This document shows, in pieces, positions 31,842 to 40,655 of a stretch of 64,000 nt of DNA. A model generated the notes under the pieces. That model searched no databases, was not told the origin of the DNA, and saw nothing but the letters and a program-made list of their open reading frames with translations. The translations under genes and the position numbers were made by a program. Source of the stretch: UMGS1958 sp045542415 (GTDB lineage: Bacteria; Bacillota; Clostridia; UBA1381); contig JAZQKZ010000088.1 of the NCBI GenBank assembly GCA_045542415.1, positions 1-64,000 on the forward strand, written 5' to 3'. Positions within the stretch are counted from its first letter, which is position 1; every line of letters begins with the position of its first letter.

Positions 31842-33899
31842 ATGAAAATATTCAACAAAGGAATATACAAATCAACAGTTAAACGGTTTATCTGGGGGTC
31901 GGTATTCTACCTTGTAATTCTGTTTCTGATAACAGGTATGCCTATTATGATGAATGAAACGCCCAGCATTGCTGCAACTGCGGAGGATATACATATCCTG
32001 CTCCGCTACGGCACATATGTGCTGCCGTCGGTGGTAATCGGTATAGGCGTAGCGGCGGTTACGGCAATGCTTGTGTATCGGTTCGTGCATTCAAAAAAAC
32101 AGGCGATATTTACCCACAGTCTGCCCATAACACGCGAGGCAAACTTCATTTCAACCGCACTCGCAGGACTTACGCTTATGGCGGCACCGATTATATTAAA
32201 CGGAATTGTACTAATAATAATGGCAATATCGGGCTACGGATATCTGTTTACCGTCAGTGAATGCATGATATGGATTGGCATAAATCTGCTTTGCGTGTTT
32301 GTAATGTTTGCATATTCCACGCTTGCGGCAATGCTTACAGGAAATACATTTGCGGTTGTGGTATTGAATATCCTCCTGCATTCGTTTATAGTTCTTATCA
32401 TACTCGGCTTCAGCTCGATTGCAATGGGATTTTTGTACGGCTATTCCGATACAAATACAGTACTGAATTTTGTTGCGTCGAATAATCCGGTTGTATGGAT
32501 TATTGAAGTAACTGACGACGTATGTAATGTTCCGGTGAGCGTAGATGTGTCAAAAATGATACTGCACATAATAGCGGCACTGGTGCTGTACGCACTTTCG
32601 CTTGTTATCTACAAGCACCGTAGAATGGAAACGGCAGAGGATGTTGCGACATTTAAGATACTGAATCCGATTTATAAATATTTCATAACTGCTCTGGTGA
32701 CACTTGCGGCATTTGGGTTCTTCATGAATATAGGCAGAAACCTTGCTACAATTATTACGGTAATGGTTATAGTTAGCCTGCTTGCATATTTCGGCAGTGA
32801 AATGGCACTTAAAAAGACGCTTAAAGTATGGAGAAGCTACAAGGGATATTTAGGGTTCGGAGTGGTTTTTGCGGCTATGCTTGCAGTATTTGCATTTACA
32901 AGCTTTTTCGGCTTTGAAACAAGAGTTCCGGATATTGAGGATATAGACCAAGTGGCGGTATATCAGTATTACTACAGAGGTGAGGAGCCGTTTGTTGATA
33001 ATGCGGATATTGAAGAATACACTCTGAAACTTCATGAAGAAATCATAAACGGTGCCGATGCATCCGATAGATGGTGTGCAGGCGATGAGAAGAATACGAA
33101 TATTCATATCAAATATAAGCTCAGGAATGGACAGATAATTCATAGACGTTACGGTGTGGATAATGATAAAAAGAATGAGATACTAAATGTACTTTACAAG
33201 TCCGATGTCTATAAGATTGCGAATGAGAAAATCTTTGACGAGGAAATAAAGAACATCAGGAATATCCGACTTAATGGTGAAGAAGTGGGCGGTAAGGAGT
33301 TTGAGGGACTTCTGGAATGTGTACGCAAGGATATTCTTGAAATGGATTATAACCAGATTGACCAGCTTTTTACATGGCATTTTTCACTTGCATTTGATTG
33401 GGTAAAGGAAGAGTCTGTGTCAGAAAAAACTGCATTAATTGATTCCAATACATCGCCATCAACACAAACATATATGTCTAATTCCGCTGTCGGTGTGCTT
33501 GGATACACATATATGACAATAAATGCAAATTACAAAAATACAATTCAGTGGATAAAGGAAAACGGATGTTGGGATAAGGTTGCATTAAAGCCGCGGGGAA
33601 TATGGTATATTTGCAAAGGTAAAGGAACATATGATTTGGATAATGCTATAAAATATACGGATATAAGAGAGAGTTACATTCCAATTTATAGGATTTATAC
33701 TGATTCGGATTTACACAGGGCTGCGGATTTTGTTATGAGCTATGGCATGAGAGAAGTGGATATCAAGGATAATTATTGGATACTTCAGGATATTGACGGT
33801 GCCGAGTTTTCGAGTACGGCTAAAGAGGTGACCTGGATAGATAAGCAGGCTGTCGAAGCACTGCTTGGACAGGTAAATGCAGAGATAATCACGCAGTAG
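31842..33899 (+). CDS. ABC-2 type membrane subunit, paralogue 2
   Basis: A 685-residue paralogue of the preceding protein, sharing 'GIYKSTVKRF', the 'HSKKQAIFTHSLPITREANFIST' loop, and 'FFGFETRVPDIED' after the last helix. The difference in length is in the C-terminal soluble part (about residues 360-685), which carries an extra region with 'YMTINANYKNTIQWIKENGCW' and a final 110 residues missing in paralogue 1. AAGGAGGG precedes the ATG, 22 bp after the previous stop. The whole unit (regulator, ATPase, two membrane proteins) resembles the ytr operon. The role of the extra domain is unknown. Confidence 0.8.
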   Translation: MKIFNKGIYKSTVKRFIWGSVFYLVILFLITGMPIMMNETPSIAATAEDIHILLRYGTYVLPSVVIGIGVAAVTAMLVYRFVHSKKQAIFTHSLPITREANFISTALAGLTLMAAPIILNGIVLIIMAISGYGYLFTVSECMIWIGINLLCVFVMFAYSTLAAMLTGNTFAVVVLNILLHSFIVLIILGFSSIAMGFLYGYSDTNTVLNFVASNNPVVWIIEVTDDVCNVPVSVDVSKMILHIIAALVLYALSLVIYKHRRMETAEDVATFKILNPIYKYFITALVTLAAFGFFMNIGRNLATIITVMVIVSLLAYFGSEMALKKTLKVWRSYKGYLGFGVVFAAMLAVFAFTSFFGFETRVPDIEDIDQVAVYQYYYRGEEPFVDNADIEEYTLKLHEEIINGADASDRWCAGDEKNTNIHIKYKLRNGQIIHRRYGVDNDKKNEILNVLYKSDVYKIANEKIFDEEIKNIRNIRLNGEEVGGKEFEGLLECVRKDILEMDYNQIDQLFTWHFSLAFDWVKEESVSEKTALIDSNTSPSTQTYMSNSAVGVLGYTYMTINANYKNTIQWIKENGCWDKVALKPRGIWYICKGKGTYDLDNAIKYTDIRESYIPIYRIYTDSDLHRAADFVMSYGMREVDIKDNYWILQDIDGAEFSSTAKEVTWIDKQAVEALLGQVNAEIITQ

Positions 33900-33940
33900 G
33901 GTAGGGGCTTGCTCCTGCCGATTACATGATAAAGGGGGGA

Positions 33941-33975
33941 CCAAGGGGTTGCATTGGCAATCCCTTGGTTTTTTA
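33941..33975 (+). terminator. Terminator of the GntR-ABC operon
   Basis: CCAAGGG-g-TTGC pairs with GCAA-t-CCCTTGG, followed by TTTTTT, about 40 bp after the last stop codon. Confidence 0.85.
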
Positions 33976-34063
33976 TTACAATTCAATTACAAGCCTTGAA
34001 TTGCAAGGGGGTTTATGATAAAATTACACTATTATAGTTTGTGTATGAAAAGGGAGAAGAAAA

Positions 34064-36079
34064 ATGGACGTATTCAAGCTGAATCTCAATACAAAAATCA
34101 TTTCACAAATAAATACAAAGCCGGTACAGTATGCTATAAAAATGTTTACCCGTGATATGGCAAAGGTGCTGTATGAGGGTGAGGAAAATTCGATAGTTCT
34201 TGCCTATGACAAAACGCTTGGAGCAGAGGATTATGTTGTGCGTTTTTCTCAGGATAATGAAACTATGACGATATATGCTGCGGAGGATCTTGGCTTTGTG
34301 TATGCACTTTTGTACATCAGTGAGACCTTTATGTATGTGGATGCGTTCTGGTTCTGGATGGATCAGACTATTGAAAAACGAGAGGACGTGTTTATACCTG
34401 CAAAGGACTATTATTCACTTCCGGCTAAGGTAAAATATCGCGGCTGGTTCATAAATGACGAGGTTATTCTTGCAAAATGGACTGTTGACGGCGATAACTT
34501 CAAGGCATGGGAAATGGTGTTTGAGGCATTGCTCCGTTGCGGCGGTAATATGGTGATTCCGGGTACGGACGAAAACTCAAGAAAATACCGTCAGCTTGCG
34601 TCTGATATGGGATTGTGGATTTCGCACCACCATGCGGAGCCGTTGGGAGCAGAAATGTTTGCCCGTGCATATCCCGACAAGGAGGCTTCGTTTGATAAGC
34701 ATCCGGAGCTTTTCAGGGGATTGTGGAAGCAGGGAATTGAAGAGCAGAAAGAAATGAAGGTTGTGTGGAATCTCGGCTTCAGAGGTCAGGGCGACAGACC
34801 GTTCTGGGCAGATGATCCGTCATATGATACTCCCGAAAAGCGAGGAGATCTTATAAGTGCTTTAATTAATGAGCAGTATGAGCTTGTTAATGAAAATATA
34901 GAAAATGCGGTATGCTGTACCAATCTCTACGGTGAGATTGCAGAGCTTTATCGTGGCGGCTATATTCATTTCAGAGATGAAATAATCAAAATATGGGCAG
35001 ATAACGGCTTCGGCAAGATGGTTACAAGACGTCAGGGAAGCCATAATCCGCGTATTCCGGCTGTGCCGGATGACGGTGGAAGACATGGTATATATTATCA
35101 TGTATCATTCTATGATTTGCAGGCGGCAAACCACATTACAATGTTCCCGAATACCGTTGAATTTGTAAGTAATGAACTGCACAACGCATTTGATAAGGGT
35201 GTGCAGGATTATCTGATTGTCAATGCCTCAAATATAAGACCGCATACCTATTTTCTTGATGCTGTACGCCGTATATGGTTCGGTGAGAAAATTGAGGGAG
35301 AAGAACAAAGCGAGAAGTTTTGCGGCAAGTACTTCGATTACATTGATGGCGTGGCATGGTGCTATGATGAATACAGCGAAAATATGATAAGCTACGGCGA
35401 GCATGAGGACGAGCATTGCGGAGAGCAGTTTTATACATATTCCGTAAGAGACCTTGCATCACAGTGGATGAAGGATGTAAATTCGCCGTGTAAGCAGTTG
35501 AACTGGCTTACAGGAGCTGACAAGACCTTTGCACAGCAGATTGATATACTTTATGATATATGCAAAAACGGTGAAGAGGGCATCAACAAGATATATAACC
35601 GCTGTACGGATATGCTTGATGACATTTTTGAGGAAAAGCGTGATCTGTTCAATGCAACCATTTATCTTCATGCCAAGATTCATTATTACGGAATGTATGC
35701 TGTGATGGATTTTTGTAATGCATACCGTGCATATGCCGAAAAGAGATACATGCGTGCATTCTATCTGCTCGGAATGGCGGCAGATAAGTTTGAGCATATC
35801 AATAATGAGATGCGTAATGCCGAGTATGGAGTATGGAAAGATTTCTATGCAAATGAATGTCTGGCAGATGTAAAATTCTCAGCGTATATTATACGTTGTC
35901 TTATGTCAAGAGTAAGAGCAGAGGATGACGGAAACGGATATTTCAGGTGGCAGAGAAATGTAAGCTACAATGAGCAGGACAGAAACGTTGTTCTTATAAC
36001 AAATTGGGAAAACCACATGACTGACGCAGAAATATTTGACAGGATGAAAGAGCATACAGACAGGCTGTGGAGTGAATAA
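34064..36079 (+). CDS. GH115-like glycoside hydrolase (putative alpha-glucuronidase)
   Basis: A 671-residue protein without signal peptide. 'VKYRGWFINDE' near residue 127 is the best match, to the start of the catalytic barrel of family GH115 (xylan alpha-1,2-glucuronidases). 'YYHVSFYDLQAANHITMFPNTVEF' near 346, 'YLIVNASNIRPHTYFLDAVRRIWF' near 385 and the helical C-terminal region also fit. The first 115 residues look like the usual N-terminal domain. At 671 residues it is shorter than most GH115 enzymes, which often have an extra C-terminal module. It probably acts on imported xylo-oligosaccharides. Start has GGGAGAAG upstream. Its stop overlaps a possible GTG start of the radC gene. Confidence 0.7.
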   Translation: MDVFKLNLNTKIISQINTKPVQYAIKMFTRDMAKVLYEGEENSIVLAYDKTLGAEDYVVRFSQDNETMTIYAAEDLGFVYALLYISETFMYVDAFWFWMDQTIEKREDVFIPAKDYYSLPAKVKYRGWFINDEVILAKWTVDGDNFKAWEMVFEALLRCGGNMVIPGTDENSRKYRQLASDMGLWISHHHAEPLGAEMFARAYPDKEASFDKHPELFRGLWKQGIEEQKEMKVVWNLGFRGQGDRPFWADDPSYDTPEKRGDLISALINEQYELVNENIENAVCCTNLYGEIAELYRGGYIHFRDEIIKIWADNGFGKMVTRRQGSHNPRIPAVPDDGGRHGIYYHVSFYDLQAANHITMFPNTVEFVSNELHNAFDKGVQDYLIVNASNIRPHTYFLDAVRRIWFGEKIEGEEQSEKFCGKYFDYIDGVAWCYDEYSENMISYGEHEDEHCGEQFYTYSVRDLASQWMKDVNSPCKQLNWLTGADKTFAQQIDILYDICKNGEEGINKIYNRCTDMLDDIFEEKRDLFNATIYLHAKIHYYGMYAVMDFCNAYRAYAEKRYMRAFYLLGMAADKFEHINNEMRNAEYGVWKDFYANECLADVKFSAYIIRCLMSRVRAEDDGNGYFRWQRNVSYNEQDRNVVLITNWENHMTDAEIFDRMKEHTDRLWSE

Positions 36080-36104
36080 AAAAACGGGAGGCAAAAATCC
36101 GGAA

Positions 36105-36809
36105 ATGGAAACAAAGAAAAAGCCGGGCGGCGTTCATGCGGGACATAGAGAACGGCTGCGAGGCAAGCTGTTAAAAACTAAGGATAAGGATATGTTGCCT
36201 CATGAAATCCTGGAAGCTATACTGTTTTATGTAATTCCGATGAAAAATACCAATCCGGTGGCGCATTCACTGCTGGACACATTCGGGAGTATAGACTCAA
36301 TACTCAATGCTGATGTAAATGAGCTGATGACGGTAGGTGGTATCGGTAAAAGTACAGCAGAGTATCTGAGCTTGCTCGGAAGCTTCATGAATGTGCGTGA
36401 GCTGAGTGTGAATGTGGATATCAGATATGAATTCGGAAGTGAGAAAACAACACAGTATTTGCACAGGCTGTTCACTGATATGAACAGGGAGATGGTTTTT
36501 ATGATCGGTCTGGATGCATATGATTACATTAAGAATAAAAATGCGGTCTTAAAGGGCGGCTTTGAAAATGTAGAAATAGATGTGGGAGAAATTGCAAAGA
36601 GTGCGATAAATGCAAATTGTAAAAAGTATATTTGCGTGCATAATCATCCAAGCGGAATAGCAAAGGACTCGGAGGCGGACAGAGAGGCGACCTTTGCCTT
36701 AAGAGCGGCATTGACTCTTCTTGATATAAAGCTTGTTGACAGTATAATTGTGACTGAAAATGAGATATATAGCATAATTTCAAAGCAGAGTGCGTCGGTA
36801 AAGGGCTGA
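36105..36809 (+). CDS. radC: RadC-family JAB/JAMM-domain protein
   Basis: A 234-residue RadC protein. The N-terminal half has a helix-hairpin-helix-like region ('ELMTVGGIGKSTAEYLSLL' near 85). The C-terminal JAB domain carries the metal site 'CVHNHPSGIAKDSEAD' (His-x-His...Asp near 185-198). RadC was once linked to DNA repair, but its true function is unsettled. ATG 36105 is chosen because GGGAGG precedes it by 14 bp; an in-frame GTG at 36072 overlaps the GH115-like gene and is an alternative. No competence or mobile-element genes are next to it, so it looks chromosomal. Confidence 0.88.
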   Translation: METKKKPGGVHAGHRERLRGKLLKTKDKDMLPHEILEAILFYVIPMKNTNPVAHSLLDTFGSIDSILNADVNELMTVGGIGKSTAEYLSLLGSFMNVRELSVNVDIRYEFGSEKTTQYLHRLFTDMNREMVFMIGLDAYDYIKNKNAVLKGGFENVEIDVGEIAKSAINANCKKYICVHNHPSGIAKDSEADREATFALRAALTLLDIKLVDSIIVTENEIYSIISKQSASVKG

Positions 36810-36871
36810 TATTTAACCAAAATAAACAAAACAACATAGCTGTTGAAAAGTAAGTTTTGTCAATCAACGTA

Positions 36872-36900
36872 TTGACTTTAGCGTAGTGTTGTGCTAAAAT
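36872..36900 (+). promoter_or_regulatory. Promoter of the hom-thrB operon
   Basis: TTGACT (36872-36877), 17-bp spacer, TAAAAT (36895-36900). The leader between here and the start codon contains a hairpin (CGCAaaaaGATGA / TCATCtGCG, about 36922-36955) without a T-run. Confidence 0.75.
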
Positions 36901-36991
36901 ATTTTAATATAATAGAAAAATATTCGCAAAAAGATGAATAAATAATCATCTGCGGATGTTTTCAATAGATAATGCGAGGAGGCAAAAAGGA

Positions 36992-38191
36992 ATGGCTAAA
37001 GTTGCAATAATGGGCTACGGAACAGTAGGAAGCGGTGTCTATGACATAATTAAGCTTAACGCCGACAAGCTCAAGAGCAATACCAATGGAGAAGCGGTTG
37101 AGGTAAAGTATATCTTAGATATCCGTGACTTCGATGACCATCCTGAAAAAGAGCTTTTTACAAAGGATTTCAACGATATTTTAAATGATGAAGAAATAAG
37201 TGTGGTAGCCGAGGTTATGGGCGGCTTACATCCGGCGTATGAATTTACAAAAAGCCTTTTACAGAAGGGTAAAAACGTAACAACATCAAATAAGGAGCTT
37301 GTGGCGACATATGGCAGTGAGCTTCTTGCTATTGCAAAGGAAAACAATGTAAATTACATGTTTGAGGCAAGTGTGGGTGGCGGTATTCCGGTTATAAGAC
37401 CGATGCACCAGTGTCTTGCGGCAAACAATATTACGCGAATTGCAGGTATTTTAAACGGTACAACAAACTATATTCTTTATCAGATGATTGAGAACGGAAA
37501 GACCTTTGAGGCTGCGTTATCGGAAGCACAGGCAAACGGCTATGCGGAGAGAAATCCCTCTGCGGACGTTGAGGGCTTTGATGCTTGCCGTAAGATTGCA
37601 ATTTTAGCTTCTTTGGCTTCGGGTAAGGAAGTTGATTATAACAATATAGAAACAAAGGGTATCACGGAAATTACGCTTGATGATGTAATGTGTGCAGGCG
37701 AGGGTAACGGAGTTATCAAGCTTATCGGCTATGCTAAGTTCATGGAGGACGGTAGGGTTTACTCAACTGTATCGCCGATGTTCATCAGCAAGGAAAGTCC
37801 GCTTGCATCAGTTAACGATGTATTTAATGCAATTATGGTAACAGGCGACTGTGTGGATGATGTAATGTTCTACGGTAAGGGTGCCGGCAAGATGGCGACT
37901 GCTTCAGCGGTTGTTGCAGATGTGCTTGACTGCATAAGAAGCAAGAACAACAAGAACATTATGTGGACAAAGCAGGAGAATGATATTTTTGCAGGTGCAG
38001 ATGATATCAGCTTTGCATACTTTGTAAGAACAAAGAGTACTCCGGAGGCAGTTGAGGCTGCTATGGGCGAGGTTACCTATATCAGAAAGGGAACTGAAAC
38101 TGCATTTATCACTGCTCCGATGAACGGCAGTGAGGTATCAGACAAGCTTGCAAAGCTTGATGTTATTTCGGCGTTAAAGGTTCTTAGCTGA
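36992..38191 (+). CDS. hom: Homoserine dehydrogenase
   Basis: A 399-residue NAD(P)H-dependent enzyme converting aspartate semialdehyde to homoserine, on the way to threonine and methionine. Rossmann motif 'GYGTVGSG' near residue 8; 'TSNKELVATYG' near 99; catalytic region 'GILNGTTNYIL' near 155 and 'AERNPSADVEGFDACRKIAIL' near 185. The C-terminal 60 residues look like a short ACT-type regulatory part, consistent with feedback inhibition by threonine. ATG 36992 follows GAGGAGG. The stop overlaps the homoserine kinase start (TGATG). Confidence 0.96.
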   Translation: MAKVAIMGYGTVGSGVYDIIKLNADKLKSNTNGEAVEVKYILDIRDFDDHPEKELFTKDFNDILNDEEISVVAEVMGGLHPAYEFTKSLLQKGKNVTTSNKELVATYGSELLAIAKENNVNYMFEASVGGGIPVIRPMHQCLAANNITRIAGILNGTTNYILYQMIENGKTFEAALSEAQANGYAERNPSADVEGFDACRKIAILASLASGKEVDYNNIETKGITEITLDDVMCAGEGNGVIKLIGYAKFMEDGRVYSTVSPMFISKESPLASVNDVFNAIMVTGDCVDDVMFYGKGAGKMATASAVVADVLDCIRSKNNKNIMWTKQENDIFAGADDISFAYFVRTKSTPEAVEAAMGEVTYIRKGTETAFITAPMNGSEVSDKLAKLDVISALKVLS

Positions 38192-39090
38192 TGATAAGGG
38201 TTAAGGTTCCGGCATCAAGTGCAAATATGGGAGCCGGTTTTGATACTTTGGGCGTGGCATTGAGCATGTATTCAAGACTTGAAGTTGAAGAAACTGAGAG
38301 TGGCATAAGAATAGAAACGCTTAATGCAACAGGATATGTGCCGCAGGATAAGTCAAATCTTGTTTATCGTGCTATGGACGAGGTCTTTAAGGCTACGGGA
38401 AGGAATGTCAGTGGACTGAGGATAGTACAGGACAGTGCAATTCCCATGACAAGAGGACTTGGCAGCAGCAGCGGCTGCATAATCGGCGGAATGCTTGCGG
38501 CAAATGTGCTGACGGGCAGGACGCTTGCCTATAAGGACATTTTAAATCTTGCCGCAAAAATGGAGGGGCATCCGGACAATGTCGGACCGGCATTGTACGG
38601 GGGAATGTGTATATCCATGATGAACGGCGGCGAGGCTCTGGTAAAGAGCATAAAATTGGACCCTAAAATAAAGTTTGCCGTTATGGTTCCGGATTTCTTT
38701 GTGGCAACGAAAAAATCCAGAGGTGTATTACCGGATTTTGTCAGAAGAAGCGATGCGGCGTTTAATATACAACGTTCATCAATGTTTGTTGCTGCAATGT
38801 CGTCAGGAGATATGGATATGTTGAAATTTGCGGTTGAGGACAGACTGCATCAGCAGTACCGCAAGGCATATATTGACGGATTTGAGGATATAATGAAAAT
38901 GAGCTATGAGTGCGGTTCGAGAGCTACCTATTTAAGCGGCTCCGGTCCCACAATAGTTTCAATAATAGATAAGGATTATCACGAATTTACGAACAGAATG
39001 CACGAGTTCTTTAAGGAGAACAGCCATAAATGGATATGCAGGGTTCTGGATGTTGACAATGTCGGCAGTGTGGTATCCGAAGTGGTCTGA
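38191..39090 (+). CDS. thrB: Homoserine kinase
   Basis: A 299-residue GHMP-family kinase that phosphorylates homoserine for threonine synthesis. 'VPASSANMGAGFDTLG' at the N-terminus, the ATP-binding 'IPMTRGLGSSSGCIIGG' near residue 86-102 and 'YLSGSGPTIVSI' near 248 are GHMP motifs 1-3. It starts on the last base of the hom stop codon, so the two are translated together. Threonine synthase is not in the window. The first copy of the 82-nt hairpin family begins 11 bp after its stop. Confidence 0.96.
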   Translation: MIRVKVPASSANMGAGFDTLGVALSMYSRLEVEETESGIRIETLNATGYVPQDKSNLVYRAMDEVFKATGRNVSGLRIVQDSAIPMTRGLGSSSGCIIGGMLAANVLTGRTLAYKDILNLAAKMEGHPDNVGPALYGGMCISMMNGGEALVKSIKLDPKIKFAVMVPDFFVATKKSRGVLPDFVRRSDAAFNIQRSSMFVAAMSSGDMDMLKFAVEDRLHQQYRKAYIDGFEDIMKMSYECGSRATYLSGSGPTIVSIIDKDYHEFTNRMHEFFKENSHKWICRVLDVDNVGSVVSEVV

Positions 39091-39100
39091 ATGAATTTTA

Positions 39101-39182
39101 GTATCTTACCATTTTGCGGAACTCGGAGTATCAGCATACACCGTTGTTCCTTAAAACGGAAATCCACGAAGATTTCTTGCAG
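39101..39182 (+). repeat. 82-nt hairpin family, copy A
   Basis: Begins GTATCTTAC and ends GATTTCTTGCAG. The central hairpin is GGAAC(39118-39122)...GTTCC(39146-39150), with inner CGG/CCG and tip GTAT-CAGC-ATAC. Same length and same stem offset as copy C. Confidence 0.75.
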
Positions 39183-39259
39183 ACCAAGGATTGATATAAG
39201 GTAAAAACCGAAGAAATATTCTTCGGTTACAGTAATACAATATGGAGGTAAAGAATAAA

Positions 39260-40471
39260 ATGGCTTTAGTGGTACAGAAGTACGGCGGCACATCAGTAAG
39301 AGATGCTGAGAGAGTTATGAATGTCGCAAGACGTATAACAGACACATATAAAGCAGGCAACAACGTGGTTGTTGCGGTATCGGCACAGGGTGATACAACA
39401 GATGATCTCATCGAGAAGGCAAAGGAAATTAATCCGAACGCGTCAAAGCGTGAGATGGATATGCTTCTTGCAACAGGTGAGCAGATCTCAATCTCACTTT
39501 TAGCAATGGCTATTGAGAAGCTGGGTTATCCGGTTGTTTCGCTGACCGGTTGGCAGTGTGGCATGAAAACAGATTCACGCTACGGTGCAGCAAGAGTTCG
39601 TTCAATTGATACAGAAAGACTTCAGAATGAATTGGACAAGAACAGAATTGTAATTGTTGCAGGTTTCCAGGGAATTAATAAATATGATGATATAACAACA
39701 CTCGGAAGAGGTGGTTCAGATACATCAGCAGTAGCATTAGCGGCTGCACTTCACGCAGACGTGTGTGAGATTTACACAGACGTTGATGGTGTATATACAG
39801 CAGACCCGAGATTTGTTAAGGGAGCATTCAAGCTTGAGGAGATTTCATATGATGAGATGCTTGAGCTTGCATCACTGGGTGCAAATGTACTTCACAACAG
39901 AAGTGTTGAGATGGCAAAGAAATATAATGTAAAATTATCGGTTAGATCAAGCCTGAATAATAATGAGGGCACATACGTTAAGGAGGTAAATAAAGTGGAG
40001 AAGATGCTCGTTAGAGGAGTTACAAGAGATAATGATGTTGCAAGAATTGCACTTTGCGGAGTAGAGGATACACCGGGTAAGGCATTTACAATTTTCAGCC
40101 TTTTAGCAAAGAAGGGAATCGGTGTTGACTTAATCATCCAGTCAATCGGTGACGGCGTATCAAAGGATATTTCATTTACAGTAACAGAGAGTGACCTTCC
40201 GGCTGCTTTAGACGTACTTAACGAAAACCAGGATACAATAAAGGCTCGTGAAATCAACACATCAACAGATGTATCAAAGGTATCAATCGTAGGTGCAGGT
40301 ATGGTAAACAACGCAGGTGTTGCAGCTACAATGTTTGAGGCACTTTACAATGCACATATCAACATCAGCATGATTGCCACATCAGAGATTAAGATTTCCG
40401 TTCTTGTTGACAGAAAGAATGCAGAGGCAGCTGTTGTTGCTATTCACGATAAGTTCTTATCACAGAAATAA
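39260..40471 (+). CDS. lysC: Aspartate kinase
   Basis: A 403-residue kinase for the first step of lysine, threonine and methionine synthesis from aspartate. 'VQKYGGTSV' at the N-terminus, 'GRGGSDTSAVALAAAL' near 152-167 and 'YTDVDGVYTADPR' near 174 form the catalytic part (1-245). Two ACT domains (about 260-330 and 340-400) provide feedback control. ATG 39260 has GGAGGT upstream. A strong ribosome-binding site inside the gene suggests a separate beta subunit (see 39980-39997). No lysine riboswitch was recognised in the 170-bp leader. A terminator follows at 40493-40523. Confidence 0.96.
   Translation: MALVVQKYGGTSVRDAERVMNVARRITDTYKAGNNVVVAVSAQGDTTDDLIEKAKEINPNASKREMDMLLATGEQISISLLAMAIEKLGYPVVSLTGWQCGMKTDSRYGAARVRSIDTERLQNELDKNRIVIVAGFQGINKYDDITTLGRGGSDTSAVALAAALHADVCEIYTDVDGVYTADPRFVKGAFKLEEISYDEMLELASLGANVLHNRSVEMAKKYNVKLSVRSSLNNNEGTYVKEVNKVEKMLVRGVTRDNDVARIALCGVEDTPGKAFTIFSLLAKKGIGVDLIIQSIGDGVSKDISFTVTESDLPAALDVLNENQDTIKAREINTSTDVSKVSIVGAGMVNNAGVAATMFEALYNAHINISMIATSEIKISVLVDRKNAEAAVVAIHDKFLSQK
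39980..39997 (+). promoter_or_regulatory. Internal ribosome-binding site and GTG start in lysC
   Basis: AAGGAGGT (39980-39987) lies 7 bp before an in-frame GTG (39995-39997), exactly at the start of the ACT region. Aspartate kinase II of Bacillus subtilis makes a beta subunit from such an internal start. Here the product would be 158 residues (39995-40471). Confidence 0.65.
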
Positions 40472-40492
40472 ATTTATTGAACATATCAGATT

Positions 40493-40523
40493 CCACAAGG
40501 AGAATAATCTCCTTGTGGTTTTT
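40493..40523 (+). terminator. Terminator of lysC
   Basis: CCACAAGGAGA and TCTCCTTGTGG are perfect complements around a short loop, followed by TTTTTG. Confidence 0.85.
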
Positions 40524-40551
40524 GAGCATATACAGACAAAAGATATACTGC

Positions 40552-40633
40552 GTATCTTATCGTTTTTCAAAACTCGGCGTATAAAACATACGCAGTCGGT
40601 TTTCAAAATGATAATCTACTTGCATCTCTTTTG
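40552..40633 (+). repeat. 82-nt hairpin family, copy B
   Basis: Begins GTATCTTAT. The stem AAAAC(40569-40573)...GTTTT(40599-40603) replaces GGAAC/GTTCC of copy A, with tip GTAT-AAAAC-ATAC. An additional outer pairing CAAAAGA/TCTTTTG can be drawn around it. Confidence 0.75.
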
Positions 40634-40655
40634 CCTGATGAACGGAGAAAAAAGT

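Noticed and set aside
37039..37347. Minus-strand frames opposite hom, lysC, the DUF711 gene and the Na/Pi transporter
   Set aside because: They are complements of strongly conserved coding regions with ordinary codon bias, lack start signals and show no family features.
39091..39259. Lysine riboswitch before lysC
   Set aside because: The leader is only 170 bp and is mostly taken by repeat A; none of the conserved lysine-riboswitch segments was seen.
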